NCBI RefSeq assembly: GCF_004364805.1
Contig: NZ_SOAP01000001.1
Location: forward strand, 1,364,001-1,428,000
Source of the DNA: Pelagimonas phthalicica
GTDB lineage: Bacteria > Pseudomonadota > Alphaproteobacteria > Rhodobacterales > Rhodobacteraceae
DNA length: 64,000 bases
Reading direction: 5' to 3'
Below are positions 36,564-46,069 of this stretch, piece after piece. The notes under the pieces were generated by a model. That model searched no databases and had not been told where the DNA came from. It worked only from the letters and a program-made list of their open reading frames with translations. Position numbers and translations under genes: made by a program. How positions within the stretch are numbered: position 1 is the stretch's first letter; each line of letters opens with the position of its first letter.

Positions 36564-37466
36564 ATGTTGGCAGCAATCCCCTTTCCGCCCCTCTCGCCCG
36601 AGATCTTTGCGATTGATCTCTTTGGCTTCCATCTGGCGCTGCGCTGGTACGCGCTGGCCTATATCGCCGGAATCCTTATTGGCTGGCGTTTGGCCGTGAT
36701 CACCGTCAAGCGCACCGCGCTTTGGCGCGACGATCAACCACCGATGCAGCCAAAACAGATCGAAGACCTGCTGACCTGGATCATTCTGGGCGTGATCATT
36801 GGCGGGCGTCTTGGTTATGTACTGTTCTACCAACCCGGCTATTACCTCGCCAATCCGCACGAGATCCCGATGATCTGGTCCGGTGGCATGGCGTTTCATG
36901 GTGGCTTCCTCGGTACCGTCATTGCCGCCTGGATCTTTTGTGCGCGCAACAACATCGCCAAGCTGCCCACCGCCGATATGCTGGCCCTTGCCACCCCGGT
37001 CGGATTGCTCTTTGGCCGCCTTGCCAATTTCATCAATGCCGAGCTGTGGGGGCGCGCCACAGAAGTGCGTTGGGGTGTGATCTTTCCCGGTGCCGCCGCA
37101 CAGGATTGCGGCCAAGCAGTGGGCGAGCTTTGCGCACGTCACCCCTCCCAGCTCTATGAGGCCGGGCTCGAAGGTCTCCTTCTGGGCCTGGTCATCCTTG
37201 TCCTCATCCGTCGTGGGGCGCTGAAAACGCCCGGTTTGATCCTGGGCACTTTCCTGACCGGTTATGGCCTTGCCCGTTTCATCGTCGAATTCTTCCGCCA
37301 GCCGGATGCGCAATTCCAATCGCCCGGCAATCCGCTTGGACTGGCCTTTCATATTGACGGATTCGGGCTGACCATGGGCCAGACGCTGACCATCCCCATG
37401 ATCGCCATCGGGGTCTATTTCATCCTGCGCGCCCTGCGCCAGCGCCCGGCCCCTGCCACCGCATGA
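36564..37466 (+). CDS. lgt: Prolipoprotein diacylglyceryl transferase
   Basis: A 300-aa inner-membrane enzyme that attaches diacylglycerol to the lipobox cysteine of lipoprotein precursors. Motifs [37 protein letters not shown] and HPSQLYEA are present in order. The ATG at 36564 gives the normal length; the frame extends upstream through the ubiK region but that part is antisense. Its stop overlaps the next start (ATGA), so lgt, the MidA-like gene and pgeF are coupled. Confidence 0.95.
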   Translation: MLAAIPFPPLSPEIFAIDLFGFHLALRWYALAYIAGILIGWRLAVITVKRTALWRDDQPPMQPKQIEDLLTWIILGVIIGGRLGYVLFYQPGYYLANPHEIPMIWSGGMAFHGGFLGTVIAAWIFCARNNIAKLPTADMLALATPVGLLFGRLANFINAELWGRATEVRWGVIFPGAAAQDCGQAVGELCARHPSQLYEAGLEGLLLGLVILVLIRRGALKTPGLILGTFLTGYGLARFIVEFFRQPDAQFQSPGNPLGLAFHIDGFGLTMGQTLTIPMIAIGVYFILRALRQRPAPATA

Positions 37467-38527
37467 CCGCACTCAAAGACATCCTGATCCGCCAGATTGC
37501 CACCACCGGCCCGATCACTCTGGCGGATTACATGACCCAATGCCTGCTGCATCCGCAGCACGGCTATTACACCACCCGCGACCCGCTGGGGCAGGCCGGT
37601 GATTTCACCACCGCGCCCGAGATCAGCCAGATGTTCGGCGAGATGCTCGGTCTGTGCCTTGCGCAAACTTGGCTTGACCAAGGGGCCCCTCGGCACATCC
37701 TGCTCGCCGAACTTGGCCCAGGACGTGGCACGCTCATGGCGGACATCCTGCGCGCAACCAGATCCGTTCCGGGTTTTCACGCCGCTGCCCAAATCCATCT
37801 GGTCGAGGCCTCCCCCACCTTGCGCGCTGCACAAGCGCAGCGGTTGGCCGGGCACTCTCCTATCTGGCATGACAGCATTGCCGACCTGCCCGAGGCCCCG
37901 CTCTTCCTCATCGCCAATGAATTCTTTGACGCCCTGCCAATCCGCCAATTCACCCGCGACGACAAAGGCTGGCGCGAAACGATGGTGGCGGCGCAAGACG
38001 GCAATCTGATCCCTGCCCTGTCGGACCCCGCACCGATCCAGGCGCTCGATCACCGGCTTGCTGACACAACACCGGGCCAGCTCGTCGAAACCTGCGCCCC
38101 TGCCGCCCCCATCACCGGTGAAATCGCGCGACGCATAGCGGATCATGGCGGCGCGGCGCTGATCTTTGACTATGGCGATTGGCGTTCCAACGGCGACACG
38201 TTCCAGGCCTTGGAAAACCACCAGCACGCTGATCCGTTTGCCCATCCCGGCCAGGCCGACCTGACCGCCCATGTGGACTTCGAAGCCCTGGCCAAATCTG
38301 CAAACCGGGTCACAGCCAGCGCCATGACCCCGCAAGGCGTCGTGCTGGAAAGCCTTGGCATCACCGCCCGTGCGCAAACCCTCGCTCAGGCGCTGAGCGG
38401 CGCGGCACTGGAATCGCATATCGCTGCACATCGCAGGTTGACGCACCCCCAAGAAATGGGTTCGTTATTCAAGTCACTGGCACTTGTTCCCACAGGTGCC
38501 GCGCTGCCACCGGGATTTGATGCATGA
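37463..38527 (+). CDS. MidA/NDUFAF7-like SAM-dependent methyltransferase
   Basis: A 354-aa class I methyltransferase of the COG1565 group. The opening [20 protein letters not shown] and [18 protein letters not shown] are diagnostic. [12 protein letters not shown] is the SAM-binding motif I. The eukaryotic member dimethylates an arginine of a complex I subunit; the bacterial substrate is unknown. It overlaps lgt by 4 bp at the start and pgeF by 4 bp at the end. Confidence 0.9.
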   Translation: MTALKDILIRQIATTGPITLADYMTQCLLHPQHGYYTTRDPLGQAGDFTTAPEISQMFGEMLGLCLAQTWLDQGAPRHILLAELGPGRGTLMADILRATRSVPGFHAAAQIHLVEASPTLRAAQAQRLAGHSPIWHDSIADLPEAPLFLIANEFFDALPIRQFTRDDKGWRETMVAAQDGNLIPALSDPAPIQALDHRLADTTPGQLVETCAPAAPITGEIARRIADHGGAALIFDYGDWRSNGDTFQALENHQHADPFAHPGQADLTAHVDFEALAKSANRVTASAMTPQGVVLESLGITARAQTLAQALSGAALESHIAAHRRLTHPQEMGSLFKSLALVPTGAALPPGFDA

Positions 38528-39276
38528 CTTTGGAAATTATCACCGCCGATGCGCTGGCCCCTCTGCGCCACGGCTTCTTTACCCGACGCGGCGGTGCCTC
38601 TTCGGGTGTGTTCGAGGGCTTGAATTGCGGCACCGGCTCTTCGGATCAATCCGATGTGGTGGCCATCAACCGCGCCCGCGTCGCCGAAGCGATGGGAATC
38701 GCACCTGACCACCTCGTCGCCGTTCATCAAGTCCATTCCCCCGATGTCATCACGGTCACCGAGCCAAGCGCGGACAAGCCCAAGGCCGACGCCCTGGTCA
38801 CCGCCACACCGGGAATTGCCTTGTCGATCCTCACCGCTGATTGCCAGCCGGTGCTCTTTGCCGATCCCGACAACGAAGTGATTGGGGCCGCCCATGCCGG
38901 GTGGAAAGGCGCGCGGGATGGGGTGCTAGAGGCAACGATTGACGCGATGATCGACCTCGGGGCAGAGCGCGAAAACATCACCGCCGTGATCGGCCCCTCG
39001 ATCAGCCAAAAGGCCTATGAGGTCGGGCCGGAATTTGTCGAAGCCTTTCAGGCCCAGGATCCCGAGAACAGCCGTTTCTTCATTCCGGGGTTTAACGACC
39101 GCATGATGTTTGACCTGCCCTCCTATGGACTGACCAAGCTGCGCGCTGCGGGTGTTCAGGCGATGTGGACCGGCCATTGCACCTATTCCGACCCGGATCG
39201 TTTCTTTTCCTATCGCCGCACCACCCATGCCAAAGAGGCTGATTATGGGCGTTTGATCTCGGCCATTCGGCTTTGA
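38524..39276 (+). CDS. pgeF: Peptidoglycan editing factor PgeF (YfiH family)
   Basis: A 250-aa laccase-domain protein. HGFFTRRGGASSGVFEGLN, VAVHQVHSPDVITV, LTADCQPVLF and AAHAGWKGARDGVLE supply the conserved His and Cys of the YfiH metal site. The family removes mis-incorporated amino acids from peptidoglycan precursors and was earlier named polyphenol oxidase. Last gene of the coupled lgt-MidA-pgeF unit. Confidence 0.92.
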   Translation: MTLEIITADALAPLRHGFFTRRGGASSGVFEGLNCGTGSSDQSDVVAINRARVAEAMGIAPDHLVAVHQVHSPDVITVTEPSADKPKADALVTATPGIALSILTADCQPVLFADPDNEVIGAAHAGWKGARDGVLEATIDAMIDLGAERENITAVIGPSISQKAYEVGPEFVEAFQAQDPENSRFFIPGFNDRMMFDLPSYGLTKLRAAGVQAMWTGHCTYSDPDRFFSYRRTTHAKEADYGRLISAIRL

Positions 39277-39357
39277 TCGCGAACACGAAACAATCCACAA
39301 ATCGTCGCCGTATTATCCCACCAAGGTCACAAGTCTGCCCCATTTCCGGAGGAAAAC

Positions 39358-39387
39358 ATGCTTAACAAAGGCATAACGCCAGATTGA
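39358..39387 (+). CDS. Possible 9-codon leader peptide
   Basis: An ATG at 39358 preceded by a near-perfect ribosome site (CCGGAGGAAAAC) opens a frame of nine codons, MLNKGITPD, then TGA. It ends 26 bp before the small basic protein gene and is in a different frame. It could be a translated leader or a chance start. Nothing else between 39277 and 39413 looks coding. Confidence 0.35.
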   Translation: MLNKGITPD

Positions 39388-39413
39388 GCAGACACAGACC
39401 AGGATACAGGCCC

Positions 39414-39584
39414 ATGAAAACCGCGACCAAATCCCCCGCCACCGGCAAAGCGCGCTTCATCAAGTCCATCGTAGCCACCGCCCGCGAAACCAACACCCAG
39501 ATGCCTTGGGAACGCGGCGCGACCCGTATGGCCTCCATCGCACGCCGTCGCGCGGCCCTTCAGGCGCATTTGCGCTCTGCCTGA
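39414..39584 (+). CDS. Small basic protein (56 aa)
   Basis: A 56-aa, Arg/Lys-rich protein, MKTATKSPATGKARF at the start and MASIARRRAALQAHL near the end, with no membrane segment. It resembles short basic proteins I associate with Rhodobacterales, function unknown; a nucleic-acid-binding role would fit its charge. The ATG at 39414 was chosen over an upstream frame start at 39384. A terminator-like hairpin follows at 39615. Confidence 0.6.
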   Translation: MKTATKSPATGKARFIKSIVATARETNTQMPWERGATRMASIARRRAALQAHLRSA

Positions 39585-39614
39585 GCCAAATCGAATCTGA
39601 TTCTCTTAAATTTT

Positions 39615-39655
39615 GCCATGTTTCACCCCTCCTCCCGGTGAAATGTGGCATTTTC
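39615..39655 (+). terminator. Terminator after the small basic protein gene
   Basis: A 13-bp stem with a two-base internal mismatch (39615-39627 with 39637-39649), a 9-nt loop, and ATTTTCGTTT following. It stops plus-strand transcription before the Hint gene. The rest of 39585-39849 shows no gene. Confidence 0.65.
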
Positions 39656-39849
39656 GTTTATGAATTCTCGACAATCCTTTTGATCCGCGCGGGATTGACC
39701 GCGCTCCACCCCTCAAAAACGACCTAATCTTGACGATGATCCCCGATTGCGGCCTATTCGTGTTCAACGAAACGCAAACGCTATCGTCCATTTGTCGTTG
39801 TTGGTGGGGGCCAGCACGAATGTGACATACCTGAGTAAAGGGTGATCAC

Positions 39850-40647
39850 ATGTCCAGCCTCCGTCACGGCACCTCCAGCATGCAACATGCTCTCTCCGCA
39901 CCGCTCCCGTCTGAACGGGACGCGCTGGAGACGCCAGCCCGCGCACCCTCTCTCATGCGCAAATACGAGGCAGCGGCGCTTTTACCCGATCTCACAGTTT
40001 CGTTTCGTCAACATGTGGCGCCTGCGACGCCCCTGTTTGAGGAATGTGCGAGTGCTTTTGCCCGAGGCACGCTGATCCAGACCGTTCGTGGCCCAGTCGC
40101 GATCGAGGATCTGCTGCCCGGCGATTATATTGAAACCGCAAACGGTGCCGAGCCTGTCACCTGGATCGGTTCCACCACCTATGTGCCCGGTGCCTTGACC
40201 GGTCGCGAGGACGGCACCAGTTCACTGACCCACCTGACCCGCATCACAAGCGACGCTTTCGGCCTTGGCAAACCCGCCTTTGACCTGATGGTCGGCCCCG
40301 GTGCCCGCATGGTCGTTCGCCATGACAAGCTGCGCAATCTGCTGGGTCAGGGCCGTGTTTTGGCTCCAGTTCAGGACTATGTCGATGGCGACCGTTTCCT
40401 AGAAATCACGCCCGCAGGCACCGTGCAGATGTATCACCTGATGGTGCGCGAACACACCACGATCGAAATTGGCGGGGTCGAGATGGAAACCTACCATCCC
40501 GGCAAAAGCATCGGTCAGGATCTGGGCCAGAACATGCGCGCGCTTTTCCTGTCCATGTTCCCCAACCTCACCGACCTGAACGATTTTGGCCAGGTCAGCC
40601 TGACCCGCTCTACCCGCAAGGTGATCGAACAGTTGCTGGACAGTTAG
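39850..40647 (+). CDS. Hint domain-containing protein
   Basis: A 265-aa protein with a Hint (hedgehog/intein) module. ECASAFARGTLIQTVRGPVA, IEDLLPGDYIETANGAEPVTWIG and later LMVREHTTIEIGGVEMETYHPG are its blocks. Such proteins are frequent in Roseobacter-group genomes and often carry calcium-binding repeats; none are seen here. Whether the Hint domain self-cleaves is unknown. The N-terminal 60 residues show no recognisable signal peptide. Confidence 0.85.
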   Translation: MSSLRHGTSSMQHALSAPLPSERDALETPARAPSLMRKYEAAALLPDLTVSFRQHVAPATPLFEECASAFARGTLIQTVRGPVAIEDLLPGDYIETANGAEPVTWIGSTTYVPGALTGREDGTSSLTHLTRITSDAFGLGKPAFDLMVGPGARMVVRHDKLRNLLGQGRVLAPVQDYVDGDRFLEITPAGTVQMYHLMVREHTTIEIGGVEMETYHPGKSIGQDLGQNMRALFLSMFPNLTDLNDFGQVSLTRSTRKVIEQLLDS

Positions 40648-40668
40648 ACCTGATAAGGAATGCCGTAG

Positions 40669-40687
40669 GGTGGGGTTCTACCCCACC
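40669..40687. terminator. Bidirectional hairpin between Hint and Lrp genes
   Basis: GGTGGGG (40669-40675) pairs with CCCCACC (40681-40687) around a 5-nt loop. It lies between the ends of two convergent genes, so it could terminate either. No T run is present. Confidence 0.45.
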
Positions 40688-40692
40688 ACGCC

Positions 40693-41193
40693 TTAGGCGT
40701 TGCGGCTCAGCCGTTCCTCAAGAACGTCAAAGGGCACGCCGGGCTCATCCTTGGCCCCGCGAATGACCAAAGACGTCTTGACGCTGGCCACATTGGGCGC
40801 GGTCAACAGATCACCGGTCAGGAAGGATTGAAAGGTCGACAGGTCCGGTGCGGCGCATTTCAAAATGAAATCCACCTCGCCGTTCAGCATATGGCATTCC
40901 CGCACCAGCGGCCATTCCCGGCACCGCTCCTCAAAGGCGCGCAGATCGCTTTCGGCCTGGCTGACCAGCCCAACCATGGCAAAGACCTGCACCTCAAAGC
41001 CCAGCTCGCGCGCATCCACATCCGCGTGATAGCCCTTGATGAATCCCTGCTCTTCCAAGGTCCGCACCCGGCGCAGACAAGGCGGGGCGGAAATGCCGAC
41101 GCGACGGGCCAGTTCGACATTGGTCATGCGCCCATCTGCCTGCAACTCGGCCAGAATCATACGGTCAATTGGATCAAGCCGGTGCGTTGGCAT
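40693..41193 (-). CDS. Lrp/AsnC family transcriptional regulator
   Basis: A 166-aa regulator with an N-terminal helix-turn-helix (MILAELQADGRMTNVELARR then VGISAPPCLRRVRTLEEQG) and a C-terminal RAM effector domain (VQVFAMVGLVSQAESDLRAF). Family members sense amino acids and form octamers. The ATG at 41193 follows AGGGGAAG; the frame is open for 16 more codons upstream. Targets unknown. Confidence 0.92.
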   Translation of the reverse strand: MPTHRLDPIDRMILAELQADGRMTNVELARRVGISAPPCLRRVRTLEEQGFIKGYHADVDARELGFEVQVFAMVGLVSQAESDLRAFEERCREWPLVRECHMLNGEVDFILKCAAPDLSTFQSFLTGDLLTAPNVASVKTSLVIRGAKDEPGVPFDVLEERLSRNA

Positions 41194-41345
41194 AGTCTTC
41201 CCCTGCAATTCGCGATTGTTATAGCAGCTTGCAAGGCCCACGCAATATTGTTTCGTAAAAGCGCAAGATCATTCCAGAATGGCAAAGCTTGCGCATATTC
41301 TTTGTTAAAACTCGGGGGACCCGGCCGTTAAGTCCCCCCGCAGGT

Positions 41346-41693
41346 TCACCCTTTATGTGCGCCCAAGCTGTCCTTGGGGGCCTCATCGCGATCCGTCATG
41401 CCGTAATCACGCAAGACTTGGGTGACCCGCAACCGATATCCGGCAAAGATCCCAGCACGCCCGTCGGCCTGTGCTTGGCGATGCTCCGCCAGATTGCGCC
41501 AGGCCAAAACCGCCTCTTCGTCGCGAAAGAAAGAGAGCGACAGCAATTTGTCCGGGTTGGTCAGGCTTTGGAACCGCTCCACCGAGATGAACCCCTCCAC
41601 CTGCTCCAATTCAGGCTTCAACAGCGCGGCTATATCCAGATAGCGCTGCTTTTGCCCCTCTGCGATCTCGACCTCGAAAATGACGGCAATCAC
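41346..41693 (-). CDS. Antibiotic biosynthesis monooxygenase (ABM) family protein
   Basis: A 115-aa ferredoxin-like fold protein, VIAVIFEVEIAEGQKQRYLD at its start, then VEGFISVERFQSL and SFFRDEEAVLAWRN. The family includes quinone monooxygenases and heme-degrading enzymes. The GTG start at 41693 is supported by AGGAGGTG upstream and by the GTGA overlap with the NIPSNAP gene; the frame is open further upstream. Confidence 0.8.
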   Translation of the reverse strand: MIAVIFEVEIAEGQKQRYLDIAALLKPELEQVEGFISVERFQSLTNPDKLLSLSFFRDEEAVLAWRNLAEHRQAQADGRAGIFAGYRLRVTQVLRDYGMTDRDEAPKDSLGAHKG

Positions 41694-42028
41694 GTGGCAC
41701 CTCCTGTTTTTGTCGGACCATGAGGGGCCGACACATGCTGCAACCATGTCCGATCTTCGCGTAAAAGAAACCTTTCTTTCTGGGCAAACTCATAGTTTTC
41801 CCGCCCCAATGGGTCTTGGGCCAGACGCTGTCGGTAGGCCTCGTACTCTGCTAGATTCTCAACATTGTAGATCCCATAGGCCAGCGTGGAGGATCCCTCT
41901 TGCGGGGCATAATAGCCGATCAAATCCGCGCCACAGCGCGGGATGGCCTGCCCCCAGTTTTGCGCATATTGCACAAATTGTGCCCGTTTGGTCGGGTCGA
42001 TTTGATAACGAATGACGCATGTCAGCAT
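41690..42028 (-). CDS. NIPSNAP family protein
   Basis: A 112-aa dimeric alpha-beta barrel protein, MLTCVIRYQIDPTKRAQFVQ at the start with EYEAYRQRLAQDPLG in the middle, matching NIPSNAP-type domains. Function unknown. Coupled by a 4-bp overlap to the ABM gene; both are divergent from an ArsR-type regulator gene 71 bp away that may control them (inference). Confidence 0.8.
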   Translation of the reverse strand: MLTCVIRYQIDPTKRAQFVQYAQNWGQAIPRCGADLIGYYAPQEGSSTLAYGIYNVENLAEYEAYRQRLAQDPLGRENYEFAQKERFLLREDRTWLQHVSAPHGPTKTGGAT

Positions 42029-42099
42029 GACAATCTCCTATTCTGCCTCGGACAGCATACGGACTTGATCAGCGCAAATGCTTCGCTTAGCATCGAACT

Positions 42100-42780
42100 A
42101 TGAAAGAAGGTCCAGATATCGCCCATATTGCCGCCCTGATCGGAGATCCGGCGCGGGCAAACATGCTCACCGCTTTGATGAGCGGCAAGGCCCTGACAGC
42201 GACCGAACTTGCGGGCGAGGCCGGGATTTCAGCCCAAACCGCCAGCACGCATTTGGCCAAACTGTCTGAAGGCGGGCTTGTGGTGACGCGCAAACAGGGG
42301 CGGCATAAATATTCCACCCTCGCCAATGATGGTGTCGCGCATCTGTTGGAAAGCCTGATGGGCATTGCCGCCAAATCCGGCCATCTGCGCACCCGCACCG
42401 GCCCCAAGGACGCCGCCCTGCGCAAGGCACGGGTGTGTTACAACCATCTGGCAGGCGATATGGGCACGCACATGTATGACAGCCTGATGCAACGCGGGCT
42501 GATCCTGCATGACGAGACTGACCTATCCCTGACCCAGACCGGCGCGACCTTTGTCAGCGAATTTGGCATCGACCTCGACACGTTACAAAGGAACCGCGCC
42601 CCGCTATGCCGCGACTGTCTGGACTGGAGCGAGCGGCGCGCCCACCTGGCGGGCAGCGTCGGGCGCGCCATGCTAAGCCGGATGATCGATCTCGGCTGGG
42701 CCCGGCGTTTGGAAAACAGCCGGGTGATCCGGTTTTCGTCCTCTGGCGAGGCCGCTTTTGCGAAACATTTCCCTCTCTGA
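42100..42780 (+). CDS. ArsR-type winged-helix regulator
   Basis: A 226-aa regulator. The winged helix spans about residues 5-90 (ARANMLTALMSGKALTATEL then ISAQTASTHLAKLSEGGLV). It is twice the length of ordinary ArsR proteins, with a C-terminal domain that contains Cys residues near LCRDCLDW and could be a sensor. Divergent from the NIPSNAP/ABM pair, which is its most likely target. Confidence 0.85.
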   Translation: MKEGPDIAHIAALIGDPARANMLTALMSGKALTATELAGEAGISAQTASTHLAKLSEGGLVVTRKQGRHKYSTLANDGVAHLLESLMGIAAKSGHLRTRTGPKDAALRKARVCYNHLAGDMGTHMYDSLMQRGLILHDETDLSLTQTGATFVSEFGIDLDTLQRNRAPLCRDCLDWSERRAHLAGSVGRAMLSRMIDLGWARRLENSRVIRFSSSGEAAFAKHFPL

Positions 42781-42866
42781 CCTCACAAAACCTTGCGTGT
42801 TGGAACAGGCTCTTTAATCCGGGCCATCCGCCCGCTATATCAGCCAAGCGTTTAAGGAGAGCCCAC

Positions 42867-43808
42867 ATGTCTGAGACCCGCCACACCAAAGTTCTGATCG
42901 TCGGTTCCGGCCCTGCGGGCTATACCGCCGCTGTTTATGCGGCTCGTGCCATGATCGAGCCCATTCTGGTCCAGGGCCTTGAGCCAGGCGGCCAGTTGAC
43001 CACCACCACCGAGGTGGAAAACTATCCATCCTTCATCGACATTCAGGGCCCTGAACTGATGATGAAAATGGAAGAGCACGCCCGCGCCATGGGCACCGAG
43101 ATCATTGGCGATATCATCACCTCGATCAATTTTGACCAGCGCCCCTTTGTGGCGCAGGGCGATAGCGGCACGGTATACACCGCCGATTCGATCATCCTCG
43201 CCACCGGCGCGCGTGCGAAATGGTTGGGGCTTGAGAGCGAAGAAGCCTTCAAGGGCTTTGGCGTCTCGGCCTGCGCAACCTGTGACGGCTTTTTCTATCG
43301 CGGCAAAGAGATTGTCGTGATCGGCGGCGGCAACACTGCCGTCGAAGAAGCGCTGTTCCTGACCAACTTTGCCTCTAAGGTGACGCTGATCCACCGCCGC
43401 GATGAGCTGCGCTCGGAAAAGATCCTGCAGGACCGTCTGTTCAAGAATGAAAAGATCGAACCGCTCTGGTTCCACGAGGTTCAGGAAGTGCTGGGGGATG
43501 ACAATCCCAAAGGCGTGACAGGCGTGCGCGTCAAACACACCAAGACCGGCGAAGAACAAGTCATTGACTGCGCCGGTGTCTTTGTCGCCATCGGCCACGC
43601 CCCGGCCAATGAGTTGGTCAAAGATGTGCTGGAGACCCATATGGGCGGCTATGTGGTGACCAAGCCGGACAGCACCGCGACCTCGATCCCTGGTGTCTTT
43701 GCGGCGGGCGACCTGACCGATCACAAATACCGTCAAGCGGTGACATCGGCGGGCATGGGCTGCATGGCGGCGCTCGAGGCCGAGCGTTTTCTGGCCGAAC
43801 AGGAATAA
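42867..43808 (+). CDS. trxB: Thioredoxin-disulfide reductase
   Basis: A 313-aa flavoprotein that reduces thioredoxin with NADPH. FAD-binding VLIVGSGPAGYTAA is at residues 9-22, the redox pair is C136-A-T-C139, NADPH-binding VIGGGNTAVEEA, and the C-terminal FAD loop is FAAGDLTDHKYRQAVTSAG. The ATG at 42867 follows AAGGAGA; the frame continues upstream inside the regulator gene region and is not used. Confidence 0.96.
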   Translation: MSETRHTKVLIVGSGPAGYTAAVYAARAMIEPILVQGLEPGGQLTTTTEVENYPSFIDIQGPELMMKMEEHARAMGTEIIGDIITSINFDQRPFVAQGDSGTVYTADSIILATGARAKWLGLESEEAFKGFGVSACATCDGFFYRGKEIVVIGGGNTAVEEALFLTNFASKVTLIHRRDELRSEKILQDRLFKNEKIEPLWFHEVQEVLGDDNPKGVTGVRVKHTKTGEEQVIDCAGVFVAIGHAPANELVKDVLETHMGGYVVTKPDSTATSIPGVFAAGDLTDHKYRQAVTSAGMGCMAALEAERFLAEQE

Positions 43809-43821
43809 ATCCCGCATCGGA

Positions 43822-43840
43822 GTGGGGGTTTCACCCCCAC
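43822..43840 (+). terminator. Hairpin after trxB
   Basis: An 8-bp stem GTGGGGGT/ACCCCCAC with a 3-nt loop, just after the trxB stop, without a T run. It is followed by CCCAGAGTATTTGGACCAAG. A variant of that string appears at 62591-62605 (CCCCGGGATATTTGA), so it may be a repeat common in this genome. Confidence 0.45.
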
Positions 43841-43945
43841 CCCCCCAGAGTATTTGGACCAAGAAGAAACATAGGGTTTCTTTTGGTGACAGGCGCGCGC
43901 CGCTCGGGTAAAGGCAGCGCAGTAAGTCGGCCCAAGGAGAGCTCC

Positions 43946-44278
43946 ATGACCCATGATCTTGCCGCCCAAAAGGCCGAAACCTTTGCGACCTATGAGGAAT
44001 TGCAATCCGAACATGGGCTGCCTGAGATTGCCGATGTGGACTATTTCTTTGTGCCCAGCTCGGATGAGGCCGATTGGCGGCCCTTGGCCGATACGCTAAG
44101 CCGCGCCGATTACACTTGTGAATATATCGAGCCTGAGGATGGCGAGGCCCCTTATCTGGTGGCCACCTTGATGGATCAGGTCGTGTCTGCCGACGGGATC
44201 TGGATCGGCGAAGAGGTCGCAACCCGCGCCGCGCTGGAGCATGGGTTCACCCCGGACGGCTGGGGGCTTGAAGGTTAA
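43946..44278 (+). CDS. rraB: Ribonuclease E inhibitor RraB family protein
   Basis: A 110-aa acidic protein with the RraB pattern: VDYFFVPSSDEADWRPLADT and WGLEG at the end. RraB modulates RNase E in E. coli. The ATG at 43946 is preceded by AAGGAGAGCTCC. It overlaps the end of the convergent GMC oxidoreductase gene by 4 bp. Confidence 0.75.
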   Translation: MTHDLAAQKAETFATYEELQSEHGLPEIADVDYFFVPSSDEADWRPLADTLSRADYTCEYIEPEDGEAPYLVATLMDQVVSADGIWIGEEVATRAALEHGFTPDGWGLEG

Positions 44279-45879
44279 TCCGCCTTCATCTCGGCCGAGA
44301 TCTTTTCCGCCATCATGATGGTTGGCGCATTGGTATTGCCGCCGACCAGTCTGGGCATCAGGGACGCATCCACAACGCGCAGCCCCTCCACCCCGTTGAC
44401 CCGCCCTTGCAGGTCGCACACCGCCTCGGGATCATTGCCCATGCGGCAAGTGCCCACCGGATGATAGATCGTGTCGGCACGGGCGCGAATATCAGCCTCA
44501 AGCGCGGCGTCACTGCCATCATGGGCAAACAGCTTTTGACCGCGCCAGGGGGTCAGGGCCTCGGCCTGCATGATCTGTTCCATCATCCGCGCCCCGCGCG
44601 TCATCGCCTCAAGATCGCCCTCTGATGACAGGAAATTTGGGTCAATGCGCGGCGCGGCCAAAGGATCGGCGGAGCGCAAGCGCACATGCCCACGGCTCTC
44701 GGGCCGCAGCACGCAGACATGGCAGGAATAGCCAAAGCCATAATGCAGCTTGCGCATGTGATCATCGACAATACCGACAACGAAATGCAGCTGAATATCC
44801 GGCCGCTCCAAATCTGGAGAGGTGCGGAAAAACCCGCCGCCCTCAGCCATGGGCGAGGCAAACAGGCCCGACCCATCCTTGCGCCACCGCAGACCGGCAC
44901 GCGCCAATTGCCAGGCTCCGCGCGCGCTGAGCCCGACGGTATCGGGACGTTTGGATTTATAGGACAGGGTGTAATCCAGATGATCCTGCAGGTTTTGCCC
45001 AACCTGCGGCGCGACATGGACCGGGGGAATGCCATGTTTGCTCAGCTCCTCCGCCGGGCCGATGCCCGACAGCATCAAGAGCTGAGGTGAGCCAAAAGCC
45101 CCCGCGCTCAGGATCACCTCAGCCTGTGCTTGCACGCGCTGTTCCTGACCGTTGCGACGCATGTCTACGCCAACCGCGCGCTTGCCTTCGGTCACGACTC
45201 GCAAAACCTGCGCGCGGGTCAGGATCGTCAGGTTGCTCCGGCGTTTGACCTCGGGCGGCAGATAGGCCGCCGCGGCGGAACAACGCTCCCCTGCCTTCGG
45301 GCCTGAGTGAAACTGCGTGACCTGATACAGCCCGGCTCCCTCTTGCTGCGCACCGTTGAAATCTTTGGTGAGCGGCAATTGCGCCTGTTTGCAGGCCTCA
45401 AGATAGGCATGGGTGATCGCCCGCGGTTCGGATTGGTCGCGCACCTGCAACGGACCGTCAGCGGAATGCAGATCGCTAGATCCGCGCCTATTGCCCTCGG
45501 CCTTTTTGAAATAGGGCAGCACCGATTGCCAATCCCAGCCCGCACAACCCAGATTGGCCCAATCATCATAATCCGAAGGGTGGCCGCGAATATAGAGCAT
45601 GGCGTTGATCGCCGAAGAGCCGCCCAAGGCCTTGCCGCGCGGCTGAAACCCGCGCCGCCCGTTCAGATGCGGCTGCGGGACGGTTTTGAACGCCCAGTTG
45701 TTGAGCTTGAGGTACCCCGGCACCATGGCCGCCACCAAAGCCGGCGCCCGCACAAGGATGCCCTGCCCCGCCCCTCCGGCTTCGATCAGGCAAACCGAGG
45801 TCTTGGGGTTTTCCGACAGGCGCGACGCCATGACAGAGCCCGCTGACCCGCCGCCCACGATGACATAGTCAAATTCCAT
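44275..45879 (-). CDS. GMC family FAD oxidoreductase (choline dehydrogenase-like)
   Basis: A 534-aa glucose-methanol-choline oxidoreductase. YVIVGGGSAGSVMASRL at residues 5-21 binds FAD. GKALGGSSAINAM and LSAGAFGSPQLLMLSG are GMC signatures 1 and 2. The catalytic His region YHPVGTCRMG lies near residue 470, and VVDASLMPRLVGGNTNAPT ends the protein. It oxidises an alcohol; no bet genes are adjacent, so choline is not assured. Confidence 0.88.
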   Translation of the reverse strand: MEFDYVIVGGGSAGSVMASRLSENPKTSVCLIEAGGAGQGILVRAPALVAAMVPGYLKLNNWAFKTVPQPHLNGRRGFQPRGKALGGSSAINAMLYIRGHPSDYDDWANLGCAGWDWQSVLPYFKKAEGNRRGSSDLHSADGPLQVRDQSEPRAITHAYLEACKQAQLPLTKDFNGAQQEGAGLYQVTQFHSGPKAGERCSAAAAYLPPEVKRRSNLTILTRAQVLRVVTEGKRAVGVDMRRNGQEQRVQAQAEVILSAGAFGSPQLLMLSGIGPAEELSKHGIPPVHVAPQVGQNLQDHLDYTLSYKSKRPDTVGLSARGAWQLARAGLRWRKDGSGLFASPMAEGGGFFRTSPDLERPDIQLHFVVGIVDDHMRKLHYGFGYSCHVCVLRPESRGHVRLRSADPLAAPRIDPNFLSSEGDLEAMTRGARMMEQIMQAEALTPWRGQKLFAHDGSDAALEADIRARADTIYHPVGTCRMGNDPEAVCDLQGRVNGVEGLRVVDASLMPRLVGGNTNAPTIMMAEKISAEMKAD

Positions 45880-46039
45880 GGCCGCACCCTAACCGCCCAC
45901 ACCCAAGCTGCGAGCGTAACGTTGGGGCAATCCGTTTCGCGTTTTGCCACGCACCCCTTGTGGCCTATCTGCCGCATTCCGCCGATTGACCCGAGGGGTT
46001 GGATTTTTTGCTTTTCTGCGATTGCGAACTGTGCAATGC

Positions 46040-46053
46040 GTTCACGCGTGAAC
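46040..46053. promoter_or_regulatory. 14-bp perfect palindrome upstream of the sat fusion
   Basis: GTTCACGCGTGAAC, a perfect inverted repeat ending 16 bp before the ATG at 46070. The gene itself encodes a winged-helix domain at its N-terminus, so an autoregulatory operator is possible. No other function suggests itself. Confidence 0.5.
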
Positions 46054-46069
46054 ATACTTTGAGTCTGAT

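Noticed and set aside
42606-42866. N-terminal extension of trxB
   Set aside because: It lies within the ArsR-type gene in another frame; AAGGAGA marks the start at 42867.
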